A DNA stretch of 64,000 bases. Origin: Neoasaia chiangmaiensis. GTDB lineage: Bacteria > Pseudomonadota > Alphaproteobacteria > Acetobacterales > Acetobacteraceae. The position numbers and the translations under genes were made by a program. Location: positions 1-64,000 of the forward strand of contig NZ_CP014691.1 of assembly GCF_002005465.1 (NCBI RefSeq). Reading direction: 5' to 3'. This document shows positions 53,182 to 62,507 of this stretch, piece by piece; positions within the stretch are counted from its first letter, which is position 1; the number at the start of each line of letters is the position of its first letter. The notes under the pieces were generated by a model. It was not told the origin of the DNA. It did no database searches and saw nothing but the letters and a program-made list of their open reading frames with translations.

Positions 53182-54336
53182 ATGAAAGATGCGTCGTCTT
53201 TAGAAGGACTGCCTAGACGGGTTGTCGCTATGATTGCTCAGCACGGCGAGATGACGAGGGCTGATATCGCGACAAAACTTGGGATCAGCAAAGGGCGCGT
53301 GTCGGTCATCACGACACATCTTTTGGATCAGCGAATTATTGAACATCACGCATCAATATCCGGCGTTAGGAGACCTTCCGCTTTACTTAGATTGAGCCCA
53401 AGTGCAGCAACATTTATAGGAATAAGCTTACATTGCAGGCCATTTATTGCTGTAGCCACAGATCCCAATGGAAATATTATTTTTCAGAACACGTTCTATT
53501 CTGATAGTGATCCAGATTCTTGCATAGAGTCTATTTGTGATGCAGTTGCCGTCTTAAGAAAAAACTGTTCGATCTCGGCAAGATTTTTGGCTGTCGGACT
53601 TTCGTTACCTGGGTATATTTCCGCAGACAAGCAAACATGTATTACTTCGACAGTTTTAGGCTGGGAAAATGCTGAAATCGGACACGAGATCGCACGTGTC
53701 GTTGGGCTACCAGTGTACTTGGAAAATGACACGAATGCCTTAGCTACTTACGAAGCAATGTTTGGCAGTATGCGCCGTGTTCCAGCCTTTGCGATTGTCG
53801 CCGTTGGTGATGGAATTGGAACGGCTTACACGATGAACCATACAGTATATCGAGGCGAAAATGGTGGCGCTGGAGAGTTAGCTCATTTACCAATTGCGCC
53901 AGGTTTATTTGACGGAGTGCCTCGCCCGTGTCGTTGTGGCAATCGTGGTTGCCTTGAGACAATCGCTTCATCTAGAGGAATTTCAAGTCGCGCCGAAGAA
54001 GAGGGACTTCCTCAAGATCTTGGGCGTCTGTCAAATTTAGCACGTGAAGGCAATGAAAAGGCGTTGCATATACTTCACACAGCCGCAGCAGCACTAAGCT
54101 TTTCTATGTCTAATTTGATACAAATTTTGGATCCTTCGCATCTCATTGTGATCCTCCCGGAAGAATTATTGCCTGGGGTCTTCGCAACGGCGTTGCGCCA
54201 GACCTTCGAGCAAAACCTGATGCCTGGGTTCAAGCGTGCAAATTTGCTTATCCTACAGCGGCATAATAACCTCCACTGGGCAGTTGGTGCAGCGTGTGTG
54301 GCCGCGCGTAGCGTCTTACTTAGTCCTCACCCCTAA
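53182..54336 (+). CDS. ROK-family transcriptional regulator (NagC-like)
   Basis: A 384-residue regulator from ATG 53182 (a GTG at 53167 is in frame). N-terminal winged helix: MTRADIATKLGISKGRVSVI, then THLLDQRIIE. The ROK sugar-binding domain follows with VGLSLPGYISADK, YLENDTNALATYEAMFGS, GDGIGTAYT, ENGGAGELAHLPIAPG and the zinc motif CRCGNRGCLE, all intact. NagC-type regulators respond to GlcNAc-6-phosphate, so control of the divergent receptor and glycosidase genes by a GlcNAc signal is likely. Same AT-rich composition as the two target genes. Confidence 0.9.
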   Translation: MKDASSLEGLPRRVVAMIAQHGEMTRADIATKLGISKGRVSVITTHLLDQRIIEHHASISGVRRPSALLRLSPSAATFIGISLHCRPFIAVATDPNGNIIFQNTFYSDSDPDSCIESICDAVAVLRKNCSISARFLAVGLSLPGYISADKQTCITSTVLGWENAEIGHEIARVVGLPVYLENDTNALATYEAMFGSMRRVPAFAIVAVGDGIGTAYTMNHTVYRGENGGAGELAHLPIAPGLFDGVPRPCRCGNRGCLETIASSRGISSRAEEEGLPQDLGRLSNLAREGNEKALHILHTAAAALSFSMSNLIQILDPSHLIVILPEELLPGVFATALRQTFEQNLMPGFKRANLLILQRHNNLHWAVGAACVAARSVLLSPHP

Positions 54337-54423
54337 CACTACTTTGGCAGAAAAATTGAGGGAGGGATTTCGTTGGAGAGGGATTGCTGATTCATAGGAG
54401 ACCGGCTGTAGCGAGGGCTGGGT

Positions 54424-55060
54424 ATGGACGTTGGTTGGCGACAGGATCTGGAGGCGTGGCTCGCGCCCGTTTATTGAAGCCCTGGGGTACAAGGCACGGG
54501 CAAGGATGTGCCCGGCTTATATCGCCGAGCTGATCGGGCCGGGAGATCGCAAGAGCGTTCAGCCGATGGCCGCGCGCGCAGATGAGATTAACTACGATCG
54601 GCTGCACCATTTCATCGCGGCCGGTATCTGGGACAGGGCCCTTGTCGAGGCAGCGCTTGTGAAGGCGGCGGATCGCCTGGTTGGCGACGAGGCGGGTTTC
54701 CTCGTGATCGACGATACGGCGCTGCCCAAGAAGGGCAACCATTCGGTCGGCGTGGCACCGCAATATGCCTCGTCGCTGGGCAAGACGGCCAACTGCCAGT
54801 CTCTGGTTTCGGTCACATTGGCGTCGCGCGAAGTGCCGGTGATGGTGGGTCTACGGCTCTTCCTGCCCGATGAATGGACCAGCGATCCGGAGCGCATGGC
54901 GCGGGCTCATGTGCCGGAAGATAAACGAACGTCCCTGACAAAACCGGAGATTGCGATCGAGGAGATCGATCGGGTCATCGCCTCAGGTGCCCGTTTCGGC
55001 TGCGTGCTGGCCGATGCCGGATACGGTTCCAGCGGCCCGTTCCGACACGCCCGACACCAG
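54424..55060 (+). pseudogene. IS701-family transposase, frameshifted and truncated
   Basis: The start MDVGWRQDLEAWLAP (54424) changes frame near 54470 and continues PFIEALGYKARARMCPAYIA, LIGPGDRKSVQPMAARADEI, the catalytic stretch VIDDTALPKKGNHSVGVAPQ, and FGCVLADAGYGSSGPFR. Similarity ends around 55060, roughly half way through the usual length. The remaining 190 bases before the next gene hold only weak scraps. Confidence 0.8.
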
Positions 55061-55249
55061 AAGCGCAGAACATGCCATGGCGGACGTGGCGCGTCAGGTC
55101 GCGATCTGGGCTGGATAAGGAACCCCTGAAGGGCACTCCCTGGACACGCGCGCAGATGAAGCTTCGCCCGGTTCACTTCCCGTCATGTCCGGGATCAGGC
55201 CCTTCTTTCATGCCGGGCTGATTTCGCGGCAGCCTAGGACAAGGAACGG

Positions 55250-56038
55250 ATGATCGTGGCTGGGTTCAAGACACGCCTATGGCTTTTTATCGGGCTGACT
55301 TGCCTGACGACCGCTCCGTTCTGGGCGCTCGGGATCGCAACCGGAGACTCGGCCGGCGGCAGGGGCGCTTACGCGGTGGGGTCCATGTGGGGGCCCGGAA
55401 TAGCGGCTTTGCTCACCTGCTGGATCACAGGCCAGTCGGTCAGCTCGCTCGGATGGACATGGGGTCGATCGCGTTGGCAGGTACTCTCCTATCTATGGCC
55501 TCTCGCGATCTGCTGCATGACCTACGGTCTGGTCTACGCCGTCGGCCTTGGCGGTTTTCCCAATCACGAAACTGTCGTTGCCCTGCGCAAGACCCTCGAC
55601 TGGCCGAGCGCCGGGACGTGGACGATCGTATGCGGCTGGTTCGTTCTTCTCGCGACTACAGGGTTCGTGCGTGGCCTTGCTGCTTCTCTGGGTGAGGAAA
55701 CCGGCTGGCGCGGCTTCCTCAACCCCTTGCTGCACGAAAAGCTTGGTTTCACGCGAGGTGCTCTTGCGACAGGCATTCTATGGGCCGTCTGGCATTTTCC
55801 GATCATGTTCTTCTCGAATTACGACAGTGCTACGCCCTGGTGGTTTTCCACGCCCTGCTTTGTGGTCGAAGTGCTCAGCCTGGCTGTCATCATGTCCTGG
55901 ATAGGCAGTTCAGACCCATGGACCGTCTTGACAATCTACGACTCCCAGTTGGCCAACGAGACGGTTGTGCGTTGTAAAGTCACGGGTTGGAGACGGCGCG
56001 CATCCAGACTAGATCTGCCGTCTTTAGGGCGCCATTGA
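55250..56038 (+). CDS. CPBP (CaaX-type) intramembrane protease, C-terminus altered
   Basis: A multi-helix membrane protein of the CPBP/Abi family. The catalytic motif EETGWRGFLNPLL and the second motif GILWAVWHFPIMFF are intact. The C-terminal part after LAVIMSWIGSSDPW lacks the usual final helix with its conserved polar residue and instead reads into the end of the convergent lipocalin-like gene. The natural gene end was probably lost by deletion near 55910. Family members are known for protein processing or bacteriocin self-immunity; activity of this copy is doubtful. Confidence 0.65.
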   Translation: MIVAGFKTRLWLFIGLTCLTTAPFWALGIATGDSAGGRGAYAVGSMWGPGIAALLTCWITGQSVSSLGWTWGRSRWQVLSYLWPLAICCMTYGLVYAVGLGGFPNHETVVALRKTLDWPSAGTWTIVCGWFVLLATTGFVRGLAASLGEETGWRGFLNPLLHEKLGFTRGALATGILWAVWHFPIMFFSNYDSATPWWFSTPCFVVEVLSLAVIMSWIGSSDPWTVLTIYDSQLANETVVRCKVTGWRRRASRLDLPSLGRH

Positions 56039-56444
56039 AGCGCTGAGGACCGTCGGTGGCAAGGTGAAGACGGTTGTCGCGTAATTCGACGAGGCGAATC
56101 TGTGTTTGTCCAAACCAGTTGGGAAACAGGCTGACCGCCATCTCATGCGAGAGCCGCCCTTTACCCTCGTCAATGAAGAACCTGCCGGAATATGCAAGGT
56201 AACTACGCCCGGCAGCAAAGTATTCGGCCGCCGTGCCCCGATACATGTCGTCAGTGAGGAAGGGATCGCGGTCGCGCGCTTGAAGCTGGACCGACATGTA
56301 GCCGTCCGGCGTATAGAGGATGATGCCAAGAGGCGATTGCCCAAGCGGATGATGCCGCGCGCCTGTTTTCACGTCCGTCTCGACGTAGGACTTGAGCATC
56401 CAGCTTCCGATGAGTCGATCCCGAAGCCCGAATTGTTGTGTCAT
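55980..56444 (-). CDS. Lipocalin-like domain protein
   Basis: A 154-residue protein from ATG 56444, the start that best fits family members (LRDRLIGSWMLKSYVETDVK); the frame is open to an ATG at 56525. Conserved parts are HHPLGQSPLGIILYTPDGYM, SVQLQARDRDPF, SYLAYSGRFFIDEGKGRLSH and QIRLVELRDNRLHL. This lipocalin-like barrel binds an unknown ligand; members are often found beside oxidoreductases and LysR regulators. A LysR gene is divergent. Confidence 0.85.
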   Translation of the reverse strand: MTQQFGLRDRLIGSWMLKSYVETDVKTGARHHPLGQSPLGIILYTPDGYMSVQLQARDRDPFLTDDMYRGTAAEYFAAGRSYLAYSGRFFIDEGKGRLSHEMAVSLFPNWFGQTQIRLVELRDNRLHLATDGPQRFNGALKTADLVWMRAVSNP

Positions 56445-56549
56445 GCCACGCTTTCCGATGTGATTGACCTTTGACGTAGACGGCTCGGCAGACGGGCTTC
56501 CAATACTTTCTTTGACCGTCGCCATGCCTCATAGGTATGGTGAGGCATC

Positions 56550-57422
56550 ATGGAACTTCGACATCTGCGCTATTTCCTGGCGATCGCCGACGCAGGCAGC
56601 TTCACCGAGGGAGCGCGTCGCCTGCGCGTGGCACAGCCGTCGCTGACGCGTCAGCTCCGTGACCTCGAGGTTCATCTCGGCTCGCAGCTTTTCCTTCGGA
56701 CACAGCGGGGCGTCATCCTGACCGAAGCGGGAAAAACACTGCTTCCCGAAGCGACCAGGGCAGTGGCGCAATTCGACAACGCGATCCGGCGTACGCGTGA
56801 CATCGGTCGTCGCACGCGGCGCCTGGTTCTAGGCATGATCCCCGGGACGGAAGATGCATTGATCGTGCACGTCCGTAAGGCACTGGGCCCGCATATGCAG
56901 GACGTCGTCATCGATGTTCAGAGCAGAGTGCCACCCGAACTTATCAAGGCCTTGGAGAGTGGCACGATCGAGGCGGCCTTCATCAGGCATGGGGACGTTG
57001 GTCAAGAGTGGGCCACCAAAACGGTTCGGACGGAAGCCCTCGTGGCCATACTGCCCGCAAGGCACCGGTTGGCACGCAAACGGACTCTGGCGCCCGCCGA
57101 CCTTTCTGATGAATCTTTTGTGGCGGTCGCGTCGGCGGTCGCGCCGGCTTTCCGGGCGGCCGTGGACAGGTTCCTCGGCCAAGGAACCCGCAATGCCGCT
57201 GCGCCGTGGCAGGAGACGGATACGATGTTGAGTATTTTCTCGATTGTGGCCGCAACGCGTTCCTGCAGTCTGGTGCCGAGCCATTTCTCCAGCATGCTGC
57301 CGAAGGGCCTTGTCGCGCGCCCGCTCAAGACAGTGTGTGAAGCGGACCTGAATCTAGTCCTGGCGTACTCGGCCGATCGAGTTTCTCCTGTGCTACAGGC
57401 GCTTTTACAAAAAACGTCATGA
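56550..57422 (+). CDS. LysR-family regulator
   Basis: A 290-residue LysR protein starting MELRHLRYFLAIADAGSFTE, with helix-turn-helix GARRLRVAQPSLTRQLRDLE and wing LGSQLFLRTQRGVILTEAGK. The effector domain (TRRLVLGMIPGTEDALIVHV, GTIEAAFIRHGDVGQEWATK) is complete. Divergent from the lipocalin-like gene, which it probably controls. Convergent with the DsbA-like pseudogene. Confidence 0.9.
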   Translation: MELRHLRYFLAIADAGSFTEGARRLRVAQPSLTRQLRDLEVHLGSQLFLRTQRGVILTEAGKTLLPEATRAVAQFDNAIRRTRDIGRRTRRLVLGMIPGTEDALIVHVRKALGPHMQDVVIDVQSRVPPELIKALESGTIEAAFIRHGDVGQEWATKTVRTEALVAILPARHRLARKRTLAPADLSDESFVAVASAVAPAFRAAVDRFLGQGTRNAAAPWQETDTMLSIFSIVAATRSCSLVPSHFSSMLPKGLVARPLKTVCEADLNLVLAYSADRVSPVLQALLQKTS

Positions 57423-57475
57423 AATCGATTCCGCTCCCGGCGGAACAATTGCCTCTATTGATAAGCATCCTTCTG

Positions 57476-58116
57476 TCACGCATCAGATCCGACGGATCGA
57501 CGAAGCGCATCGACAAACTTGTTAGGATAGCCATAGAAATTTTCATTATAAAGTTTTGTGAATCGACCATTTCGTTCGATCGAAAAGCCGGGGAAGCCCT
57601 GCAGTCCCGTTGTCTGCATCAAAGCGTGCGTCTGTGCGACATGGGCGCGGGCGGACTGGATGCTGAAGCTCACTGTGAAGGCATGAGCATCGAGCCCCAG
57701 CGTGGCTGCGATGTCGACGAGCGATTCGGGCTCGCTCACGCGCCTCCCGTCAACATAGTGCGCCTTTTGGATAGCCGCGAGCATGGAAGGACCGGCTTCG
57801 GTCTCGATCCGTTCGGTCGCCAACACAGTCGCAATGGGCGGCAGCGACCAGTATGACGTCGTCGGATCGTCGAGCAGTGTGTTGACATAATCAGTCCCGA
57901 ACTGTTGGCCCGTCAACTCGGCGATCCGCGTGTCGGCCGAGCGCACATACACGGTCTTGTTCGGCCCGATGCATATGGGCTCGGGGACCAGACCCCACCA
58001 TGCAGCCTGACGGCTACACCGGTGCGAATGCCAGCCTCCACCAATGGCGAGGTGCCGTAGCACCATCCGCACAGCGGGTCATAGATGTAATGGAGCGTAG
58101 GCACGATCATATGCAT
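57476..58116 (-). pseudogene. DsbA-family oxidoreductase with frameshift
   Basis: The N-terminus MIVPTLHYIYDPLCGWCYGT contains the redox motif CGWC and runs to VAVRLHGGVW near 58005. The frame then shifts; the other frame continues WGLVPEPICIGPNKTVYVRS, TGQQFGTDYVNTLLDD, VDIAATLGLDAHAF and TGLQGFPGFSIERNGRF to 57476. Together they make a DsbA/FrnE-like protein of about 210 residues. One base gain or loss in a GT-rich stretch explains it; a sequencing error should be excluded first. Confidence 0.75.
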
Positions 58117-58176
58117 CCTCTCGAGGAAGAGGAAGCGACCGCTTCGCAGTATGGTGGCTGGGCGGCCGAGATCCGA

Positions 58177-59079
58177 TCAATCGTGGTGCGGTGGTGCTTC
58201 GGGTGTCCTGTTCTGAAGAAACGTCGTGATCGTGGTGTCGAACGGCATCGTGGGGCGGCCGATCAGACGGGATAAGGTGTGGCTGTCGTCATACAATGCG
58301 CCTTTGGCCACGCCCGCATCCGTGTCGGACACGACCTTTGCAACCATTTCCGGCAGGCCTGCCGCCAGCATTGCCGACCGGAACGATTCCGGGATCATAT
58401 CCCGATAGGGCATCTCTTTGCCGATGTTTTGCGTAACCACCGCGGCCAGATCGCTCAGCGTAAAGGAGGCGTCGCCGCCCAGTTCATAGACCTCGCCGGC
58501 GTGGTCACCGCCCGCCAGCACGACAGCCGCGGCCGCGGCATAGTCGGCCCGCGCGGCGGAAGAGATACGTCCGTTTCCTGCCGCGCCAAGCAGCGCGCCG
58601 GCCTTCAGCGCGCCAGGAAGCCGCCACGTGTAGACTTCGGAATACCAGCCGTTGCGCAGCAGCACATAGGGGACGCCCGATTCTGCCAGGGCGGCCTCCG
58701 TGTCGCGGTGCTCCTCCGCGAGGAACAGCGGCGAGGTATCGGCATGGAGGATGCTGGTATAGGCGATCAGACTGACGCCGGCGCTCTTGGCGGCATCGAT
58801 GACGTTGCGGTGCTGGAGCTTTCGCTTACCATTCTCGCTGCTGGAGATCAGCAGCAGGCGGTCGACCCCGGCGAAGGCTGCCGCAAGCATCTCGAGCCGG
58901 GTGTAATCGGCGGCCCGGACCTCGATGCCTCTCTCCCGTAACGCCGTGGCGGCCTCGGCAGTTGTGTCCCGGACACCCGCGACAATCTCATTGGCCGGCA
59001 CGTTCTCGAGCAACCTGTCGATGACTAGCCTGCCAAGCTGGCCCGTAGCCCCGGTGACGAAGAGTTTTCGGGATCCCAT
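58177..59079 (-). CDS. NmrA/QOR2-like NAD(P)-binding oxidoreductase
   Basis: A 300-residue atypical SDR. ATG 59079 has AAGGAG upstream. It starts [20 protein letters not shown] with the GATGQLG cofactor loop, then [40 protein letters not shown] and [14 protein letters not shown], the pattern of E. coli YtfG/QOR2 quinone reductase relatives. It is divergent from an HxlR regulator, a common pairing for quinone- or electrophile-induced reductases. Confidence 0.9.
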   Translation of the reverse strand: MGSRKLFVTGATGQLGRLVIDRLLENVPANEIVAGVRDTTAEAATALRERGIEVRAADYTRLEMLAAAFAGVDRLLLISSSENGKRKLQHRNVIDAAKSAGVSLIAYTSILHADTSPLFLAEEHRDTEAALAESGVPYVLLRNGWYSEVYTWRLPGALKAGALLGAAGNGRISSAARADYAAAAAVVLAGGDHAGEVYELGGDASFTLSDLAAVVTQNIGKEMPYRDMIPESFRSAMLAAGLPEMVAKVVSDTDAGVAKGALYDDSHTLSRLIGRPTMPFDTTITTFLQNRTPEAPPHHD

Positions 59080-59155
59080 TGTCGTTCTCCTTGAGGTTCG
59101 TATTGAACGCAAGGTAAATAAAAGAGACCACTGGAGCCGGGAAGGAGGCAGGATT

Positions 59156-59581
59156 TTGGGACAGGGTGAGCCGAATGTAACCGCCTCGATCGTCACTAAT
59201 GCCCCCAGCCGACGAGCCCCCGGGCTTCAGGACTGGTCCTTTGACCCGCACTGTCCCGTCCGGGATGTTCTCGACCGGATCGGCGACAAGTGGTCGACGC
59301 TGATTCTGATGACGCTCGCGGACGGCCCACAGCGGTTCAGTGCGGTAAGACGCGCGGTGCCGGACATTTCCAAGCGGATGCTGACGCAGACGTTTCGTGA
59401 CCTTGAGCGCGACGGTCTGATCACGCGAACGGTGTTCCCGACCAAGCCGCCCAGTGTCGAATACGGTCTGACCTCCGTTGGGCAGACGATCCTGGAGCCG
59501 CTGGACGCGCTTGTCCGGTGGGCGGACCGTTACGGGAGTGCGATCAGGGGCGCGCGTGCGGCCTTTGATGAAGCGACCTGA
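59156..59581 (+). CDS. HxlR-family regulator
   Basis: A 141-residue winged-helix protein; the TTG at 59156 is chosen because GGAGG lies ten bases upstream, while the longer frame would overlap the divergent gene. The family core is [60 protein letters not shown] and [16 protein letters not shown]. The conserved first Cys is present, often the sensor in this family. It likely represses the divergent QOR2-like gene in response to electrophiles or quinones. Confidence 0.88.
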   Translation: MGQGEPNVTASIVTNAPSRRAPGLQDWSFDPHCPVRDVLDRIGDKWSTLILMTLADGPQRFSAVRRAVPDISKRMLTQTFRDLERDGLITRTVFPTKPPSVEYGLTSVGQTILEPLDALVRWADRYGSAIRGARAAFDEAT

Positions 59582-59661
59582 CGATGTCTGGTATCGGAGA
59601 TGCCATCATTTCGATGATGTGACAGACGCCCGCAAGGTCAAGGCAATCCCCGTCCAGTTCG

Positions 59662-60582
59662 TCAAAGAGTTACTGTTCCGGATTTTACGATTTCGCGAGC
59701 TTGTTTAAATTCTCCGACGATATGATTCACGAAATGCCGTAGCTTTGGCGGCGGTGCCGCGTCCGCGGCCATGACGAGCTGCATCGGGCGCTTCCGGGGC
59801 TTTGCCTCGGGCAGCACTGCCACCAGGCGTCCTGCAGCGAGATCGTCACGCACGAGAAATTCCGGCTGCATGATGATACCGCGGCCCTCCAGTGCGGCCA
59901 GACGCAGCGCATGTCCGCTGTTCGAACGCAGGCGGCCGGTGACCCTGACGTCCGTCGTCTTCTTCGCATCACCGAACTGCCAGCGCCCGGGCGTCGATGA
60001 CGCGGCAAAGTCCAGGCACGCATGCGCCTGCAGATCCTCCAGACGAGCCGGGATCCCGTGTCGCCTGAGATAGTCAGGCGCGGCGCAGATCACCAGCGTC
60101 AACGGCACCAGGCGACGCATGCGCAGCCGGGAATCCGGCAGCGCTCCGCCACGGATGGCGACGTCGAACCCTTCCGCGATCAGATCCACGCGGTGATCGT
60201 TGAGCCGCAGATCGACCGTCATGTCAGGAAAACGATCGAGATAACGACCGATCATGGCAGGCAGCATGGTCGTGCCAATCGAATGCGGTGCGCTGATCCG
60301 CAACAGCCCCCGCGGCACGATTCCGTTGTCGCCGGACAGCGCCTCAGCCTCCTCCAGATCAGCGAGAATGGCGCGACAGCGGGCATAATAGGAACGTCCA
60401 AGATCCGTCAGCGATTGCGTCCGTGTCGTGCGGACCAGCAGACTGCCGCCAAGACGGGCCTCCAGAAAGCGGACGTGATTGCCGACCATCGGCGCGGACA
60501 GCCCCAGACTGCGCGCGGCCGTCACGAAGCTCCCGCTTTCAACCGCACGCACGAAGCTGGTCATGGCGTCCAGGCGGTCCAT
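59662..60582 (-). CDS. LysR-family regulator
   Basis: A 306-residue protein starting MDRLDAMTSFVRAVESGSFV, with helix-turn-helix TAARSLGLSAPMVGNHVRFL and wing GGSLLVRTTRTQSLTDLG. The effector domain follows the CrgA-like branch (PRGLLRISAPHSIGTTMLPA, DLRLNDHRVDLIAEGFDVAI). Divergent from the NmrA-type gene at 60679 with a 96-base gap, which it probably regulates. Confidence 0.92.
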   Translation of the reverse strand: MDRLDAMTSFVRAVESGSFVTAARSLGLSAPMVGNHVRFLEARLGGSLLVRTTRTQSLTDLGRSYYARCRAILADLEEAEALSGDNGIVPRGLLRISAPHSIGTTMLPAMIGRYLDRFPDMTVDLRLNDHRVDLIAEGFDVAIRGGALPDSRLRMRRLVPLTLVICAAPDYLRRHGIPARLEDLQAHACLDFAASSTPGRWQFGDAKKTTDVRVTGRLRSNSGHALRLAALEGRGIIMQPEFLVRDDLAAGRLVAVLPEAKPRKRPMQLVMAADAAPPPKLRHFVNHIVGEFKQAREIVKSGTVTL

Positions 60583-60678
60583 TCGTAAACCCGACTTATG
60601 TTTGACGTTACGAAATGAGCTCTAATCGGAATTGCTTCCCGATGCCACGTTTTTCGGCAGACATGCAGGAGAACAAAC

Positions 60679-61536
60679 ATGCCTGAGAAACGCAAAGTGT
60701 TGGCCATAGGGGCCGCAGGCCATTTCGCAGGGCTCGTGCTGCCAGAGCTCGCCAAGCGTGGCGCCTATGTGCGCGGTTTTATCCAGAAGGACGCGGACCG
60801 AGAGGCGGTGCTGCAGCACGGTGCGCGGGAGACAGCGGTGGGCGACCTGCGCGATCCGGCTTCGGTCGAAGCCGCATTGCAGGGCATGGACGCTCTCTTC
60901 TATATCGCGCCGGCCTTCATCGCGGATGAAGGCGCCGTCGGCAGACAGGTGGTGGACGCGGCCGTCAGAGCGGGCGTCCGGCGCATCGTCTTTTCATCGG
61001 TCATTCATCCGACGCTGGGCACCCTCGTCAATCACCGCGAAAAGGGGCCAGTCGAGGAAGCGATTTTCAAGTCCAATGTGGAATATACCATTCTGCAACC
61101 GGCGATGTTCTTTCAGAACTTCGCCCAGGGATGGGCCGAGGTGGTCAAGTCCGGGACCTACGGCGAGCCGTGGTCGGCGGAGACGCGGTTTTCGCGGGTA
61201 GACTATCGCGATGTTGCCGAAGTCGCAGCGATGGCACTGACCGAAGACCGGCTTCTGTATGGCACGTTCGAGCTGTGCTCGGAGGGCAATTTGAATCGCC
61301 ATGATGTCGCAGCCCTCATGGGCAAGGTTCTGGGACGCAACATTCGGGCTGGCACCGTCGATCTCGACAAGACGGGCGGTGGGAAGGACGCGCCGCCGCC
61401 GCCCATTCGGACCATGATGGATTGGTATAACCATCACGGCCTGCTTGGCAGCGCGCTCACACTGCGCGCGATCCTCGGACGCGAGCCGCGAACGCTGGAG
61501 GCGTATTTCGAAGAACTCAAGGCCACAGACGCCTGA
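60679..61536 (+). CDS. NmrA-family NAD(P)-binding protein
   Basis: A 285-residue atypical SDR with AGGAGA before the ATG. The cofactor loop is in VLAIGAAGHFAGLVLPELAK. Further features: VGDLRDPASVEAALQGMDAL, FYIAPAFIADEG, RIVFSSVIHPTLGTLVNHRE and VEYTILQPAMFFQNFAQGW. NmrA/HSCARG-type proteins sense or use NADP(H) and reduce quinones or similar compounds. Divergent LysR gene upstream, short-chain dehydrogenase downstream by 107 bases. Confidence 0.88.
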   Translation: MPEKRKVLAIGAAGHFAGLVLPELAKRGAYVRGFIQKDADREAVLQHGARETAVGDLRDPASVEAALQGMDALFYIAPAFIADEGAVGRQVVDAAVRAGVRRIVFSSVIHPTLGTLVNHREKGPVEEAIFKSNVEYTILQPAMFFQNFAQGWAEVVKSGTYGEPWSAETRFSRVDYRDVAEVAAMALTEDRLLYGTFELCSEGNLNRHDVAALMGKVLGRNIRAGTVDLDKTGGGKDAPPPPIRTMMDWYNHHGLLGSALTLRAILGREPRTLEAYFEELKATDA

Positions 61537-61643
61537 TCGCTTTTGGCCGTTCGCCTGTCATGGAGGCTGGCAACGGCCTCCGCCGCCAAAGCGCACAGAA
61601 TTTCTGAAACCGTATTCTGCCAACAGATGACCGAGAGGGCCCC

Positions 61644-62408
61644 ATGAGGCTGAAAGACAAAGTTGCCATCGTTACTGGCGCAAGTCGCGGTATCGGTAAA
61701 GCCGTAGCACTTCGGCTTGCATCCGAAGGGGCCACGGTTGCCGTCAACTATCGTGCGGACGATGCACCCGCAAATGCGCTGGTTACGGAAATCCAGGGGC
61801 GTGGAGGCAAGGCACAGGCGTTTCGTGCCGATGTGAGCAACCCTGATGAATGCCACGCTCTGGTCAGGAACGCGGTTGCGGCTTTTGGAAAAGTCGACAT
61901 GCTCGTCAGCAACGCCGGTGTGGAGTTTTTTGGTCAGCTGGAAGACCTCACCCCGCAGGACTTCGAGCGCGTCTTTGCGATCAACGTCGGCGGCCAGCTT
62001 TTCATGACACAGGCCGCGGCGGCCGTCTTGCCGACCGGCGGACGGATTGTGCTCACCTCGTCGGTGAGCGCGCGGCTATCAGTGTTTCATCATACGCTCT
62101 ACGCAGCGAGCAAGGCCGCCGTCTCGGCCATGGCGGCAAATCTCGCACCCGAACTGGGAGAGCGTGGCATCACGATCAATGCGATCGCCCCAGGGGGCAC
62201 CGCGACAGCCATGGCCCGCGAGAACGGTCGCCTCTATACCCATCCGGCTCTGAGGGATGTGCCGGGAGACGCGACGCTGAAAAGCAAGACCGCCCTGCAG
62301 CGCCTGGCCCAGCCGGAGGAGATCGCCGCCGCTGTTGCATTCCTTGTGTCCGAGGATGCCTCGTACATCACAGGCAGCACGCTCGCCGTGGATGGAGGCA
62401 GGCTGTAG
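61644..62408 (+). CDS. Short-chain dehydrogenase/reductase
   Basis: A 254-residue classical SDR with GAGAGG before the ATG. Motifs: VAIVTGASRGIGKAV (TGxxxGIG), the NADP-type NYRADDA at strand 2, SNAGVEFFGQ, the serine in VLTSSVSARL, YAASKAAV and the end STLAVDGGRL. Length and signatures are those of 3-oxoacyl-ACP-reductase-like enzymes; the substrate is unknown. Same strand as the NmrA-type gene, convergent with the alpha/beta hydrolase. Confidence 0.92.
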   Translation: MRLKDKVAIVTGASRGIGKAVALRLASEGATVAVNYRADDAPANALVTEIQGRGGKAQAFRADVSNPDECHALVRNAVAAFGKVDMLVSNAGVEFFGQLEDLTPQDFERVFAINVGGQLFMTQAAAAVLPTGGRIVLTSSVSARLSVFHHTLYAASKAAVSAMAANLAPELGERGITINAIAPGGTATAMARENGRLYTHPALRDVPGDATLKSKTALQRLAQPEEIAAAVAFLVSEDASYITGSTLAVDGGRL

Positions 62409-62507
62409 GAAACGGAAACGCACGACGCGAAGTAAGAACGCAGTGAAATTTCCACGATCCCTCTGCCGGGTTGGGCGATATCGATGAACAGGAGATGCAA
62501 GCTAATA

